A DNA stretch of 42,516 nt from Candidatus Fermentibacterota bacterium. GTDB taxonomy: Bacteria > JAFGKV01. Positions 33,434 through 42,380 of the stretch are shown piece by piece. A program made the translations under genes and the position numbers. The first letter of the stretch is position 1, and each line of letters opens with the position of its first letter. The stretch is from the NCBI GenBank assembly GCA_030620115.1, contig JAUXFG010000011.1, positions 1-42,516 on the forward strand. The letters run 5' to 3'. The notes below the pieces were generated by a model. It was not told the DNA's origin and did not search any database. It worked only from the letters and a program-made list of their open reading frames with translations.

Positions 33434-34206
33434 GATCTCTTACACGCCAACACGCCTACCACGTAGCCCGTCCATAGTTCGATCTTCCCTTTGAACAGGG
33501 TGACATCAAGCTTGCGCCATAAACCGATGAGACCACGCCACTTGGGATACAACGGGAGATGCCAGAGCGAGCTCCTTCTGCCCACTTCACGGACGAGCCG
33601 ATAGACCAAGGAAGGGTGCATCCACTCTCCATATTCAGTCATCACCTCAAGGCCTGCCGACTCCATCAATCTTCTGAGAGCCACGGGCGTGAACTGGGTC
33701 TCCGGGCCGCCGAACCAAAGCCCCAATGGAATGAGGATATGTTTGAGCACGGTCCACGCGTGAAAGGTTTGCGGTACGTCAATGAGGAGAAGGCCGTCGG
33801 GGCGGAGCACGCGGACGTTTTCATTCACGAGATCCGTGGGATGATCGAAATGCTCCAGCACTCCTTGATGAAAGACCGCTCCAAAGACGCTGTCTCGAAA
33901 AGGAAGCGCCCGCGCGTCACCACGAATCAGTCCGATCTGAACGTCTCTCTCAGCCGCCAGCCCTTGGGCCATCTTGAGCGCACTCTCGGCGAGATCGAGC
34001 ACTACTATGGTTCTCCCCCGGCGGGCGAGACGGATACTGTCCCTGGAGCTGCCTCCTCCAACCTCGAGCACGGGATCAGAGCCACGGTTCTGGAGGATAA
34101 GATTCACCAGACGCGGCGAATTGGGATAGATTTCTTCAGGCGAGGAGCGCCGAGAATCCCAGAATTCCTGCCACGCTTCCTGGACTTTCTTGTCCTTGGC
34201 TTTCAT
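33421..34206 (-). CDS. class I SAM-dependent methyltransferase
   Basis: 261 residues. VLEVGGGSSRDSIRLA is the AdoMet-binding motif I, IVVLDLAESAL motif II, and FHQGVLEHFDHP with VLRPDGLLLIDVP the later motifs. The place ahead of three glycosyltransferases suggests it methylates a sugar or lipid carrier, but the substrate is not visible. It is separated from the metallophosphoesterase gene by 242 bases containing repeats. Confidence 0.9.
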   Translation of the reverse strand: MKAKDKKVQEAWQEFWDSRRSSPEEIYPNSPRLVNLILQNRGSDPVLEVGGGSSRDSIRLARRGRTIVVLDLAESALKMAQGLAAERDVQIGLIRGDARALPFRDSVFGAVFHQGVLEHFDHPTDLVNENVRVLRPDGLLLIDVPQTFHAWTVLKHILIPLGLWFGGPETQFTPVALRRLMESAGLEVMTEYGEWMHPSLVYRLVREVGRRSSLWHLPLYPKWRGLIGLWRKLDVTLFKGKIELWTGYVVGVLACKRSCGS

Positions 34207-34299
34207 GGGTCAAGATCTATAGGGGAATGGGGAATCTGTCAATCTGGAATCTATAATCTGGCAATCTGTGGGAATGGGATGGGTGGATGAGATGGGGGA

Positions 34300-34340
34300 A
34301 TGAACATTCAACATCGAACGTCCAACGTCCAATGTCGAAT
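34300..34340. repeat. dispersed CATCGAACGTC-type repeat, copy 3
   Basis: GAACATTCAACATCGAACGTCC and further AACGTCC/AATGTCG units match the copies at 14708 and 27371. The rest of 34207-34448 is low-complexity (AATCTG and GGGATG runs) with no gene supported. Confidence 0.7.
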
Positions 34341-34448
34341 TGGGAGATTTGGAAGGGAAGCGAGATGGGTGGAATGTGGAATCTGGGGTTTCGCAGTGCA
34401 TGGTTGAGGGCTTGGGCTTGCAATGAGATCAGGTCGCCATGTATCGGG

Positions 34449-35180
34449 CTAGTAGCCCCAAGCCAACCTTTGTGCGAGGAATTCGGGAAGCCCGGGCTCT
34501 GATTGTATCTTGGCCATGGCGCGTCCCACCGGATATGCAACCCGGATCAGCTGGAGAGAACACGCCTCAATGTCCAGCAAGGCGCATGATGCGTGGATAT
34601 TGCCATCGCGCGGCTGCCCCACGCTGCCCACGTTGACAAGGTATGTCCACCCAGGCTCCAACTCATAGCTCCCTGCATCCTGAGAGAACCGTTCCCGGAT
34701 TTCGGAAACGCCGTAGAAGAATGGTACGTGGCTGTGGCCTACAAAACAGATTCTATGCTTCGTCGATCCAACGGCACTCCGTGCATCGTTTTTATCAACG
34801 AGATAGTCCCACTCTTCCGGTCTGACTGGCGATGCGTGCACCAATAGCAAATCATGGGTTTCGTGCAGCAATGGCAAGTTATCGAGATACGTATGATCCG
34901 CGGGGGACAGTTGTTCAGCCGTCCATCTCACTGCATCGAGGGCCACCTGATTGAATGATGACACGTCGATTTTCCCGCTAACCGCCCAGTCATGGTTGCC
35001 CGCCACGATGAGGGGATGCGCTTCCCGCACACGGGAAAGGCATGCCGCGGGGTCGGCTCCATAACCCACCACGTCACCAACTACTGCCAGCTGGTCAATT
35101 CCCCGCTTTTTCAGTGCATCCAAACAGGCCTCCAGAGCCTCTAAATTGCCGTGGATGTCAGAGATGAGGCCGAGTCTCAA
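34449..35180 (-). CDS. YfcE-like calcineurin-type metallophosphoesterase
   Basis: 243 residues. The metal ligands are in LISDIHGN (D8, H10), VVGDVVGYG, VAGNHD and VGHSHVPF, followed by VNVGSVGQPRDG. These are phosphodiesterases of the YfcE/MJ0936 class; the natural substrate is rarely known. It overlaps nusB by four bases (ATGA) and so belongs to the riboflavin-nusB operon, where it is last. Confidence 0.92.
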   Translation of the reverse strand: MRLGLISDIHGNLEALEACLDALKKRGIDQLAVVGDVVGYGADPAACLSRVREAHPLIVAGNHDWAVSGKIDVSSFNQVALDAVRWTAEQLSPADHTYLDNLPLLHETHDLLLVHASPVRPEEWDYLVDKNDARSAVGSTKHRICFVGHSHVPFFYGVSEIRERFSQDAGSYELEPGWTYLVNVGSVGQPRDGNIHASCALLDIEACSLQLIRVAYPVGRAMAKIQSEPGLPEFLAQRLAWGY

Positions 35181-35608
35181 GAAGCGTTTCCTGCGCTCTT
35201 GCTGCCTTGTGTCACTGCCAGCGCGTCGATGACGCCGTTGACGAAACGGGCGGATTCATCCCCGGAGAACTCCTTGGCCAGTCGAACCGCTTCGTCGATG
35301 GCCACCTCGAGCGGCACGTCGGGACATGCAGTTATCTCGTGCAAAGAGAGATAGATGATGGCCTGCTCAACAACACCCACACGCTCCAATGACCAGTGTT
35401 CCAGGGATGTGGAGAGCGCCTTCTCCAGCGCCGGCTGGTTTTCCACAATTGCCGAGAGGAGACCACGGCCTCTGGCAATGTCCTCTTCGGCAACCTCGAA
35501 AAAAGCACACGCGCTGTCCAGCACTTCCCATGGAGAGTCACTTTCCATAAGCCAGGCATACAAGGCCTGAATCAAGGCCTTTCGCATGCGGTGGCGGGTT
35601 CCTTTCAT
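35177..35608 (-). CDS. nusB: transcription antitermination factor NusB
   Basis: 143 residues. RKALIQALYAWLMESD, VVEQAIIYLSLHEI, PLEVAIDEAVRLAKEF and ARFVNGVIDAL match NusB. It binds boxA RNA with S10 in rRNA antitermination. It follows ribH after nine bases, the common ribH-nusB order. Confidence 0.96.
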   Translation of the reverse strand: MKGTRHRMRKALIQALYAWLMESDSPWEVLDSACAFFEVAEEDIARGRGLLSAIVENQPALEKALSTSLEHWSLERVGVVEQAIIYLSLHEITACPDVPLEVAIDEAVRLAKEFSGDESARFVNGVIDALAVTQGSKSAGNAS

Positions 35609-35617
35609 CCTGACCCC

Positions 35618-36094
35618 TTAGGCCTTGAGCGTTTCCATTTTCCGAAGCAGCTGCGCCATCTCGATAGCGTTGAGCACGGCAGTCCATCCCTTGTTTCCCG
35701 CCTTGGTCCCTGCCCGTTCAATAGCCTGTTCAATGGTATCCGTGGTGAGTACGCCGAAGATGACGGGGATATCACCGTCCAGCGCCACCTTGGCAATACC
35801 CTTGGCTGCTTCGGCGGCTACATAGTCGAAGTGTGGCGTACTGCCACGGATGACTGCCGCGAGGCAGACCACCGCGTCGCATGTCTTTGCTGTGGCCAAT
35901 CTCTTGGCAACAAAGGGAAGCTCGAAAGCGCCGGGAACCCATGTAACGGTCGTGTGATCGGTGCTTCCGCCATGTCTAGTCCAGCAATCCATCGCGCCGT
36001 CCATCAGGTTCTTCGTGATGAAATCATTGAATCTGCTCACCACAATGCCAAGCCGAAGTCCGGTGGCGTCCAGTCGACCGTGAAGCTCTTTCAT
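35618..36094 (-). CDS. ribH: 6,7-dimethyl-8-ribityllumazine synthase
   Basis: 158 residues from the ATG at 36094, which has AAGGAG upstream and overlaps the ribBA stop. [28 protein letters not shown] and [13 protein letters not shown] with the catalytic His are standard. It joins dihydroxybutanone phosphate to the pyrimidine to form lumazine. Confidence 0.97.
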   Translation of the reverse strand: MKELHGRLDATGLRLGIVVSRFNDFITKNLMDGAMDCWTRHGGSTDHTTVTWVPGAFELPFVAKRLATAKTCDAVVCLAAVIRGSTPHFDYVAAEAAKGIAKVALDGDIPVIFGVLTTDTIEQAIERAGTKAGNKGWTAVLNAIEMAQLLRKMETLKA

Positions 36095-37386
36095 CCTTGT
36101 TTCTCCTTCCGATACCACGGGCTGTTCTTGTTGCGTAGATGCTCCTCCATGATCTTATCCGGCACGGGATCGTCAAACATTGGCCCTCTTCCCAAAAGGT
36201 GGCCCAGCTTGCTCCGCTTTGTGGCCAGATACTTTTCATTGATGGGGTTTGGGCGGACCTCCACGGGAATGCGTTCCACTACGTGGAGCCCGTAGCCATC
36301 CAGCCCCACCACTTTTCTGGGATTGTTGGTAATCAATCGAATGGTTGAGAGGCCCAGATCGGCAAGGATCTGAGCCCCGATCCCATAGTCCCTCAAGTCA
36401 GGATCGAAGCCGAGCTCGATATTGGCCTCCACGGTATCCAGACCCTTCTCCTGGAGTCGGTAGGCTCTGAGCTTGTTGGCCAGTCCGATGTTGCGCCCCT
36501 CCTGGCGCATGTACAGGAGTACGCCTTGATCCGCGTCAGCGATCATCTGCATGGCATGCGTCAGCTGGGGACCGCAGTCGCACCGCAAAGATCCAAAGAC
36601 GTCACCGGTGAGGCACTGGGAATGTACGCGAACCAGCACATCTTGCTTGCCGGCCACGTTGCCTCTCACCAGGGCAACGTGGTGATCTTTTTCAATCAGA
36701 CTCTCGTACAGGTGAAGCTTGAAGGCGCCGTGCCGAGTTGGAAGATCAATCTCCGTGATCTTCTCGATCAGCTTCTCGCTCCTGGTCCTGTATCGTATGA
36801 GTTCCTCAATGGTCAGTATTCTCAGGCCATGTCTCTGGGCGAATTTCTTGAGCGCCGGTATGCGAGCCATGTGGCCATCGTCGTCCATAATCTCACAAAG
36901 TACACCTGCAGGATGAAGCCCTGCCATCCTGGCGAGATCAACCGCGGCTTCTGTGTGGCCGGCTCTACGGAGTACGCCACCGGGGTGTGCGATGAGGGGA
37001 AACACGTGCCCCGGCCTGACAAGCTCTTCCGGTGAGGTATCCGCAGAAGCCAACGCGCGTATTGTTGCCGCGCGGTCATAGGCCGATATGCCCGTGGTGG
37101 TACCCTTCGCATAGTCCACGCTCACGGTGAATTGGGTAGCGAATGGCGCGGTGTTCTGTTCCACCATGGGGCTCAAATTGAGTGCCTTTGCCCGTTCCCC
37201 GGTTATGGCGACACAGATCAGGCCTCGCGCCTCTTTCGCAAGGAAATTGATATCCTCAGGATCGGCCTTCTCGGCAACCAAAATGAGGTCTCCCTCGTTT
37301 TCCCGTCGTTCGTCGTCAACCACCACCGCCATCCGTCCCTGGCGGAGCTCGTCGAGCACCTCCTCAACCGAACTAAACCCACTCAT
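36091..37386 (-). CDS. ribBA: bifunctional DHBP synthase / GTP cyclohydrolase II
   Basis: 431 residues from the ATG at 37386 (strong GGAGGAGGG upstream). The N half (1 to about 205) is Rib[29 protein letters not shown]. The C half is Rib[20 protein letters not shown] holds the three zinc Cys, then [11 protein letters not shown]. It supplies both precursors of riboflavin from ribulose 5-phosphate and GTP. A tail of about 35 residues ([14 protein letters not shown]) runs beyond the usual end. The gene overlaps the ends of ribE and ribH. Confidence 0.97.
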   Translation of the reverse strand: MSGFSSVEEVLDELRQGRMAVVVDDERRENEGDLILVAEKADPEDINFLAKEARGLICVAITGERAKALNLSPMVEQNTAPFATQFTVSVDYAKGTTTGISAYDRAATIRALASADTSPEELVRPGHVFPLIAHPGGVLRRAGHTEAAVDLARMAGLHPAGVLCEIMDDDGHMARIPALKKFAQRHGLRILTIEELIRYRTRSEKLIEKITEIDLPTRHGAFKLHLYESLIEKDHHVALVRGNVAGKQDVLVRVHSQCLTGDVFGSLRCDCGPQLTHAMQMIADADQGVLLYMRQEGRNIGLANKLRAYRLQEKGLDTVEANIELGFDPDLRDYGIGAQILADLGLSTIRLITNNPRKVVGLDGYGLHVVERIPVEVRPNPINEKYLATKRSKLGHLLGRGPMFDDPVPDKIMEEHLRNKNSPWYRKEKQG

Positions 37387-38002
37387 TGCCTTCCCTCCTC
37401 CGGGAATCCTCCCTATGCCCTGCTGCAAGAAGACGGGCGACATATCGGGCTAGGATATCCACCTCGAGGTTAAGGTAGTCTCCCTGTCTTCGATGGCCAA
37501 GTGTTGTGTTCTGTAATGTATGTGGCACCAATGACACGGAAAAAAGCTCCTCTCGTACCGATGCCACGGTCAGGCTCACGCCGTCCAGTGTGACACTGCC
37601 CTGTGGCGCAATGAAGCGTGCCAGGTCCGGTGGCGGCAAGAGGTCAAACCAAACACCGCTGCCTTCTTCCTTTCTTCGAATCAGCCGGGCGGTGCCATCC
37701 GTATGCCCGGACACGAGGTGGCCATCCAACCGGCCGTCCACTTCCAGAGCTCGCTCGAGGTTCACCTCTCGTGGGCCTGTCCATGTGGCGAGAGTCGTCC
37801 GTCGGAGCGTCTCCCCTGTGGCCTCTACCTGGAAGGTGCCGGATCTCGCCTCGACAACGGTCTGGCATACGCCATCTATACATATGCTGTCACCTATCTG
37901 TAGGTTTCCAGCCATATGCGCCCGCAGGGAGAGCCTATGGACGCGTCCCCTTCGATCAGAAGATAGAAGCGTTCCGATCTCTTCGATGAGGCCGGTGAAC
38001 AT
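37373..38002 (-). CDS. ribE: riboflavin synthase alpha chain
   Basis: 209 residues. MFTGLIEEIGTL is the family start, and the ATG at 38002 follows the ribD stop by one base. The two lumazine-binding halves are seen in GDSICIDGVCQTVVE / GHLVSGHTDG and GSVTLDGVSLTVASV. It dismutates two lumazines to riboflavin. The last residues ([14 protein letters not shown]) overlap the start region of ribBA. Confidence 0.97.
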   Translation of the reverse strand: MFTGLIEEIGTLLSSDRRGRVHRLSLRAHMAGNLQIGDSICIDGVCQTVVEARSGTFQVEATGETLRRTTLATWTGPREVNLERALEVDGRLDGHLVSGHTDGTARLIRRKEEGSGVWFDLLPPPDLARFIAPQGSVTLDGVSLTVASVREELFSVSLVPHTLQNTTLGHRRQGDYLNLEVDILARYVARLLAAGHREDSRRREGNEWV

Positions 38003-38003
38003 T

Positions 38004-39134
38004 CTAGACCCTTTCCACCAACTCGAATTCCAGCAGCATATCCTTGCCGATCCGCCGGTATGCGAGCCAACGACCACGAATGGCCTCGGCTAAAGTTCCA
38101 ATGCCCAGATCCTTCAATAGAGGAACGGCTTTCTCGCCAAGAAACATTGGTGAGACGATCAACGAAACCCTGTCGACAAGCCCGGCTTTGAGAAACGAAG
38201 CGGCAACAGTGGCTCCTCCCTCTATCAGGATACTCCTCACGCCGCGGCCCCAGAGGATCGCCAATGTCTCTCCGAGTGACACGTGGGAATCATCAGTAGC
38301 GACGGTATACACGTCAACTCCTGCGCGGGAAAGCGCTCCGGTCCGCCGGTGGGGTGCATTCTCCAAACAGATCAACACCGTGTCTCGACCGCTTGGTTTC
38401 TGCCTGACAAGTTTCGAAGACAAGGGTAGTCTGGCCTGACTATCCAAGATCACAGGAAGAGGTTGGGAGGCAGGAGTTTTTCCAAACCGAACATCGAGGC
38501 CCGGATCGTCCTTCAGTACGGTGCCGATGCCTACGAGCACGGCATCGTATCTCCTCCTGAGTCGATGGCCAAACCTTCGAGCGGGGAGCCCTGTGAGCCA
38601 CCGAGCAGGGCCGGAGGCTGGGGCGATCCGCCCGTCAGCGGAGAGCGCCAGTTTGAGATGCACAAGCGGTCTCTTCTTGGTGCTGTTGACGAAGTGAGGG
38701 AGTATTAGCTCGCCGCATGTGCCGGCAAGGACACCGGTGGTGACCTCAATTCCTGCCGCCCTCAGCGCGGCGAAACCCTTGCCATGTACTTCCGGATTGG
38801 GATCAACGATCCCACCGACGACCCTCCGAATCCCTGCCTCTATGATGGCGCGGACACAGGGTGGTGTTCTTCCGAGGTGAGAGCAAGGCTCCAGGGTGAC
38901 ATACATCACGGCGCCTCTTGCCGCATTTCCTGCCTTCTCCAGTGCATTCCTTTCGGCATGGGGTAGACCTGCCTTGGCGTGGTATCCATGTCCCACCGAT
39001 TTGGCGCCGCGCACGATTATTGCGCCTACCAGGGGATTGGGGGATGTCCACCCTTCGGCTTTCCGTGCCAGGGCGGCCGCACGCTTCATCCAGAAAGTAT
39101 CGATTGTTTCTTGCCGCATGTCGTGGGTTCCCAT
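38004..39134 (-). CDS. ribD: bifunctional deaminase-reductase RibD
   Basis: 376 residues. The zinc deaminase part has H59-A-E61 and C84/C93 in PCSHLGRTPPC; the reductase part has LKLALSADGRIAP, AVLVGIGTVLKDDP and ILIEGGATVAASF. It carries out the second and third steps after GTP cyclohydrolase II. The ATG at 39134 has GGAG nine bases upstream, and an inverted-repeat element begins 19 bases upstream of it. It is the first gene of the riboflavin operon. I saw no FMN riboswitch in its leader. Confidence 0.96.
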   Translation of the reverse strand: MGTHDMRQETIDTFWMKRAAALARKAEGWTSPNPLVGAIIVRGAKSVGHGYHAKAGLPHAERNALEKAGNAARGAVMYVTLEPCSHLGRTPPCVRAIIEAGIRRVVGGIVDPNPEVHGKGFAALRAAGIEVTTGVLAGTCGELILPHFVNSTKKRPLVHLKLALSADGRIAPASGPARWLTGLPARRFGHRLRRRYDAVLVGIGTVLKDDPGLDVRFGKTPASQPLPVILDSQARLPLSSKLVRQKPSGRDTVLICLENAPHRRTGALSRAGVDVYTVATDDSHVSLGETLAILWGRGVRSILIEGGATVAASFLKAGLVDRVSLIVSPMFLGEKAVPLLKDLGIGTLAEAIRGRWLAYRRIGKDMLLEFELVERV

Positions 39135-39153
39135 TCTCGTTTCTCCGAGAGGT

Positions 39154-39338
39154 TTAGCCCGAACTTCTCACCGGCTTTCGGCTATAACCGCCGATATGGC
39201 TCCGCCTGCTTCGTTACGCTCCATCAGCCTTCTCGGCGTATCGCAGAGGATACGCCTGCGAGGTCCTCAGTCGCAAGCCTCGCAGCCAGAACCATCTCGG
39301 CCGCTTCGCTTCGAAAGCCGGTGAGAAGTCCGGGCTAA
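39154..39338. mobile_element. 185-bp MITE-like element with 27-bp inverted ends, abutting the rib operon leader
   Basis: TTAGCCCGAACTTCTCACCG... (39154-39180) and its complement (39312-39338) pair over 27 bases with one mismatch. TA stands at both tips inside TTA/TAA, which would fit the 2-bp TA duplication of IS630/Tc1-mariner elements. The interior is non-coding, with smaller stems such as GGCGTATC/GGATACGCC. A partial copy lies at 27559-27684. The element starts 19 bases from the ribD start codon. Confidence 0.8.
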
Positions 39339-39691
39339 TGAAACGGGGGTCTTGCAGAATTAGGGCAGAAAGATAACAGGTGACGTATCGAGAATCCTAC
39401 CACTCCATGCCACGCAACGTCTTTTTTGCTGACTCATGCTTCCAATGCCCCGATATAGCCGTCTTCAAAAGGCTAGGAACTTCACAAACGAGTCAAGTTC
39501 TATAACGACATATGTGGGTTGGCTGCGAGGTGATGCTGGTTTCTGGATGCTTGATGCTGGAAGGAGAACGGAACGATTCCGGGGTTCATCCAGTATCCAG
39601 AGACCGGCAGCCAATAACCAGCAACCAGTATCGCTGCGCCTCGATCAATGGGCCACGGCATCATCACTCGTCGGTTTGAGGCGCAGCTTCG
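39339..39691. other. gene-free stretch between ribD leader element and rel
   Basis: No gene was found in 353 bases. Near 39535-39640 there is an imperfect inverted repeat: GCTGGTTTCTGGATGCTTGATG against ATCCAGTATCCAGAGACCGGCA, followed by CCAGCAACCAG. This composition is another common dispersed repeat. If the rib operon has its own promoter upstream of the 39154 element, it must be here; I cannot point to its boxes. Confidence 0.5.
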
Positions 39692-41836
39692 CTATATTCT
39701 TGTTTTGGCACGCATGACGCGTTTGACACCTGGCACCGCCTCGATGGCTTTCCGGATCTTGGCAAGATGGTTGGTATTCCGGACCGCGAGTTGCAGATGG
39801 ATATGGAGCTCGTCATGTTCGGTCTGAACATGTAAGTTCTTGAATTCCGCGCCGGCTTCTTCCACGACGGGCTCGAGCTCACCCAGGACACGTTTTTTGG
39901 GGACAGCCTTGATAAAGAGGCTCGTTGAGAACATCTCGTTCTGCCCTACATCCCATTCCACCTCAAGCCAGCGATCCGGGTTCCCAGTCAATGCATTGGC
40001 ACATTGACGCCGATGTATGCTTGCCCCACGCCCCCTGGTTATCAAGGCAACGATACGGTCGCCTGGAATCGGGTTACAGCATCGCGCAAACCGGACGGCG
40101 AGATCCCGAAGTGCTCCGAGCCGGATCCCACGTGTGGTCTTCCTGCTCTGGACGATAGATTCTCTTTCCGAATCAAGAACCTCATGGGGCTCCTCCTCAT
40201 CTTTCGCCCCAAGAGCAGCCAAGAGCTGGCTCGTTGAGGCCTTGCCTGCTCCGATGGCGATAAAGAGCTCACCAGAGGTGGGAAATCCCATAGTATGGGC
40301 CATATTCTCCCATGCACTAGGAGTCCTCGGCAGGGTGATGGTTGCCTTTCTCAGCTCCTTGACGAGGGTTGCCCGTCCTCTGGCCTGCTGCCGTTGGCGT
40401 TCAGCCTGACTCAGGTAACGACGGATTTTCTGCCGGGCATTGCTCGTGGTGACCCGGGTGAGCCAATCCTGGGTGGGATACGCAGTTGATGACGTAAGGA
40501 TTTCGACTCTGTCGCCACTCTGGAGAAGAAAATCAAGGGGCACGGCCTTGCCATTGACACGGATGCCGTTGCAGCGAAGGCCAAGGTCGGTGTGGAGAAG
40601 GAATGCAAAGTCCAATGCGGTGGCGCCGGCCCTCATGGGGAAAAGCTCCCCCTTGGGTGTGAGAACCATGACCTCGTTGCTGATGAGTCCCTGCCGGAAT
40701 AATCGCAAGATCTCCCGCGGGTCCTTGCTGCTCTCCCCCATGTCCATGAGATCACCAAACCACTCCAGGTGTTCTCGCAGTGAATAACTCTCGCCTTCTT
40801 GCTCGAGATGGTAGCGCCAGTGGGCAGCCACGCCGTATTCCGCGATGGCATGCATCTCCTTGGTTCTGATCTGGAGATCGACTACCTGCCCCTCGGGCGT
40901 TCGAACCGTGGTGTGGATGCTTCTGTACATGTTCGGTTTCGGGCGAGCGATGTAATCCTTGAAGCGGCCGTCGATGGGGAGCCACGAGGCATGGACGACT
41001 CCAAGACTGCGGTAGCATGCATCCACAGAGTCGGTGACCATACGGATCCCGGCAAGATCCCAGATCTCCCTGAATGTCTTGTGTTCCCGGCGGATCTTCC
41101 GATATATGCCATAGAAGTGCTTGGCCCTTCCCGTGATCTGGGCCGTGAGATCCTGGGCCGCGAGCATCTCTCGAAGCGTCTCGATGAGTTTGTCGATGGC
41201 CTCTTCACGCTCCCTCCGGCGCGCGGAGACGAGTCTCTTGATCTCCTGGTAGGAGAGTGGATCGAGTTCCTTGAATGCAAGGTCCTCCAACTCGGTCCTG
41301 AATCGGCGCATGCCCAGGCTATGAGCGAGGGGCGCATAGATCTCCAGCGTTTCGGCTGCGATCCTTTGTCGTTTATCCGGATCCAATGAGGAAAGGGTCT
41401 GCATGTTGTGCAGACGATCGGCAAGTTTGATGACTATGACGCAGACATCATCAGCCACTGCCAGAAGAAGACGCCGCAAGTATTCCGCCTGTCGAGCCTC
41501 TCGGTGTGGCATCTGCAGGGAGGAGAGCTTGGTGAGACTTGCCACGATGTCCGCAATTCGAGGACCAAAACGGGAAAGGATCGTTTCTAGGTCAACGCTG
41601 GTATCCTCCACGCAGTCGTGGAGTAGCGCCGTGGCTACCGCATCGCTCCCTTGACGGAGTTCCGCAACCTGAAGCGCCACGGCAATCGGGTGTGTAATAA
41701 AGGGTTCAAGAGAGGCCCTGGTTTGTCCCGCATGGGCGACAGAGGCGAATCGAAAGGCCTCAACAAGAAGCGGGAGGTCGAGATCAGGATCGAATGCCTG
41801 CACCCGCTGAATGAAGTCTTGCTCTGAAAGAATCAT
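39692..41836 (-). CDS. relA: bifunctional (p)ppGpp synthetase/hydrolase (RelA/SpoT family)
   Basis: 714 residues. HD hydrolase domain: H49 in FITHPIAVA, H73-D74 with E77-D78 in LLHDCVEDT, then KLADRLHN. Synthetase: TGRAKHFYGIYRKI, AGIRMVTDS, FKDYIARPKPNMYRSIHTTV. TGS: MVLTPKGELFPMRAGATALD. ACT at the end: SLFIKAVPKKRVLGELEPVV. Both activities look intact, so it probably makes and degrades ppGpp. The start ILSEQDFIQRVQAFDPD matches the family. The ATG at 41836 lies two bases after the predicted 3' end of rnpB and has no Shine-Dalgarno; an open frame extends 54 bases further but only into the RNA gene. Confidence 0.96.
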   Translation of the reverse strand: MILSEQDFIQRVQAFDPDLDLPLLVEAFRFASVAHAGQTRASLEPFITHPIAVALQVAELRQGSDAVATALLHDCVEDTSVDLETILSRFGPRIADIVASLTKLSSLQMPHREARQAEYLRRLLLAVADDVCVIVIKLADRLHNMQTLSSLDPDKRQRIAAETLEIYAPLAHSLGMRRFRTELEDLAFKELDPLSYQEIKRLVSARRREREEAIDKLIETLREMLAAQDLTAQITGRAKHFYGIYRKIRREHKTFREIWDLAGIRMVTDSVDACYRSLGVVHASWLPIDGRFKDYIARPKPNMYRSIHTTVRTPEGQVVDLQIRTKEMHAIAEYGVAAHWRYHLEQEGESYSLREHLEWFGDLMDMGESSKDPREILRLFRQGLISNEVMVLTPKGELFPMRAGATALDFAFLLHTDLGLRCNGIRVNGKAVPLDFLLQSGDRVEILTSSTAYPTQDWLTRVTTSNARQKIRRYLSQAERQRQQARGRATLVKELRKATITLPRTPSAWENMAHTMGFPTSGELFIAIGAGKASTSQLLAALGAKDEEEPHEVLDSERESIVQSRKTTRGIRLGALRDLAVRFARCCNPIPGDRIVALITRGRGASIHRRQCANALTGNPDRWLEVEWDVGQNEMFSTSLFIKAVPKKRVLGELEPVVEEAGAEFKNLHVQTEHDELHIHLQLAVRNTNHLAKIRKAIEAVPGVKRVMRAKTRI

Positions 41837-41838
41837 GA

Positions 41839-42243
41839 GACGGCCCCATAAGCCGAGTTCTGTTCCCCGGAGGTCCGGGGTGGCGATCATTCATCTGGTC
41901 CCGCCGTCACCGGCGGGATCGAGCGGTCTACCCGGAGGTGGTGCGAGTCGGGGCTGCTCATCCCTCCCTATTCGGCCTTGCTCCGGGTGGGGCTTGCCTG
42001 GCTCCCGGGGTCGCCCCCGGGACCGGTAAGCTCTTACCTTACCTTTTCACCCTTACCCAGCACTCAAGCCTTGCCAGGGCTTGGCGTGACGCGACCATCA
42101 CAAAGCTTGAGTGCTGGGCGGTTTATTTTCTGTGGCGCTTTCCGCCGGTCACCCGGCCTTCGCGTTATGAAGCACCCTGCCCCGTGGAGCTCGGACTTTC
42201 CTCCCCCTCGCTTTCGCGAAGAGACGATCGCCTGGGGCCGTCC
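41839..42243 (-). ncRNA. rnpB: RNase P RNA, bacterial type A
   Basis: On the minus strand the 5' end GACGGCCCC pairs with the 3' end GGGGCCGUC to form P1. Inside are GAGGAAAGUCCGAGCUCC (P4 and core), a long P3-like start region, ACAGAAAAUAAACCGCC, and near the 3' end AGAUGAAUGAUCGCC and ACAGAACUCGGCUUAU, all conserved in type A RNase P RNA. It is about 405 bases, normal for the class. It cuts 5' leaders from tRNA precursors. It lies between a zinc-ribbon gene and rel, all on the minus strand. The ends are placed from P1 pairing and may be off by a few bases. Confidence 0.96.
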
Positions 42244-42380
42244 CATGAGAAAGTGAGTTCATGCATAGGCATAGAACTGCGCGAAGCGCGTCGTGAAATA
42301 TCCACGCGTATCAGCATACAAGAAAGCATGAAAGATCGGCAGGCGTCAAGTCATGGAGATGGGGAGATGGGAAGTGCGGG
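42244..42380 (-). promoter_or_regulatory. region between zinc-ribbon gene and rnpB, probable rnpB promoter
   Basis: 137 bases with no gene. On the minus strand it holds TTGACG, TATGCT and TATGCA hexamers, but none is spaced as a clean sigma70 promoter from the predicted RNA start. It also has a GCGCGAAGCGC-type palindrome. It must carry the rnpB promoter unless rnpB is made from the upstream transcript. Confidence 0.35.

Noticed and set aside
33559-34290. 243-residue plus-strand frame opposite the methyltransferase
   Set aside because: It is a shadow of a gene with clear AdoMet-binding motifs on the other strand.
35396-36295. 299-residue plus-strand frame across nusB, ribH and ribBA
   Set aside because: It crosses three well-supported minus-strand genes and has no family resemblance.
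39135-39691. FMN riboswitch upstream of ribD
   Set aside because: I looked for the conserved FMN aptamer segments on the minus strand and found none; the leader is occupied by an inverted-repeat element.
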